Shown piece by piece: positions 5,985 to 6,078 of a DNA stretch of 6,078 nt; position 1 is the stretch's first letter, and each line of letters begins with the position of its first letter. Position numbers and translations under genes: made by a program. The notes beneath the pieces are model-generated. The model searched no databases. It was not told where the DNA came from and was given only the letters and a program-made list of their open reading frames with translations. Source of the stretch: Porphyromonadaceae bacterium UBA7180 (GTDB lineage: Bacteria > Bacteroidota > Bacteroidia > Bacteroidales > Muribaculaceae); contig DKVK01000017.1 of assembly GCA_002491165.1 (NCBI GenBank), forward strand, positions 58,455-64,532, in the 5' to 3' direction.

Positions 5985-5988
5985 CGGG

Positions 5989-6028
5989 TGGGTGCGGCAT
6001 CGGAGTGTACGCTGTGATGCCGCGCCCA
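5989..6028 (+). terminator. Stem-loop after the serpin (possible terminator or mRNA 3' end)
   Basis: TGGGTGCGGCATC (5989-6001) pairs with GATGCCGCGCCCA (6016-6028): 13 pairs with one G·U, and a 14-base loop. It starts four bases after the serpin stop. No T-run follows, so it is not a classic intrinsic terminator. It could work as a weak terminator, an RNA-stabilising 3' structure, or an attenuator before a gene beyond the window. No gene start is seen in the remaining 50 bases. Confidence 0.55.
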
Positions 6029-6078
6029 TGCATCTTGGATGTGGCCATGAAAGTGCTGTGAGGGGCTGAACAGGGGTT

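Noticed and set aside
5295..6029. Open frame on the minus strand opposite the serpin
   Set aside because: Its Arg/His/Thr-rich sequence is typical of antisense shadow frames. The serpin on the plus strand is unmistakable.
1..6078. CRISPR array, tRNA, rRNA, insertion sequence or toxin-antitoxin pair
   Set aside because: I saw no regularly spaced repeats, tRNA-like cloverleaf, transposase motifs, or small paired genes of that kind.

Overview
The window looks like a piece of a Bacteroidales chromosome. The signs are three promoter-like boxes of the Bacteroidetes type (TAnnTTTG) close to start codons, little Shine-Dalgarno sequence, a DUF4491-type small membrane protein, and lipoprotein-anchored C10 (streptopain-like) protease and serpin genes. 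The moderately high GC of the housekeeping part would fit a Muribaculaceae-like gut bacterium, but I cannot fix the family or genus from sequence alone.

Left part (1-1597, all minus strand): a DUF4491-like three-helix membrane protein runs off the left edge (1-242). Upstream of it on the same strand is a TPM-domain (YgcG-like) membrane protein of 419 residues with two zinc ribbons and a Gly/Ser-rich tail (338-1597). A 180-base divergent promoter region (1598-1777) separates it from nagA. On the nagA side this region holds an imperfect tandem repeat of about 40 bases that carries the likely -7 box.

Middle (1778-3034, plus): nagA, N-acetylglucosamine-6-phosphate deacetylase, intact and with a two-metal type active site, is followed by a strong intrinsic terminator (2968-3034).

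Right part (3035-6078, plus): an AT-richer promoter region leads into a two-gene unit. The first gene is a C10 cysteine protease lipoprotein with its propeptide (3280-4695), interrupted by one in-frame TAG at 4027-4029, almost exactly at the propeptide/mature boundary. All catalytic residues are intact downstream in the same frame. The second gene is a full-length serpin lipoprotein (4692-5984) that overlaps the protease stop codon by four bases (ATGA). The two genes share an identical 32-base stretch encoding the signal-peptide core. A 13-bp stem-loop follows the serpin.

The most interesting content is this protease/serpin pair: two surface-directed lipoproteins, translationally coupled, one a papain-fold protease and the other from an inhibitor family usually aimed at serine proteases. 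The pair suggests a cognate (cross-class) inhibitor, or a protective partner, for a C10 protease. The amber codon raises the question of whether the protease is a fresh pseudogene, a split gene that now makes only the inhibitory propeptide, or a readthrough product.
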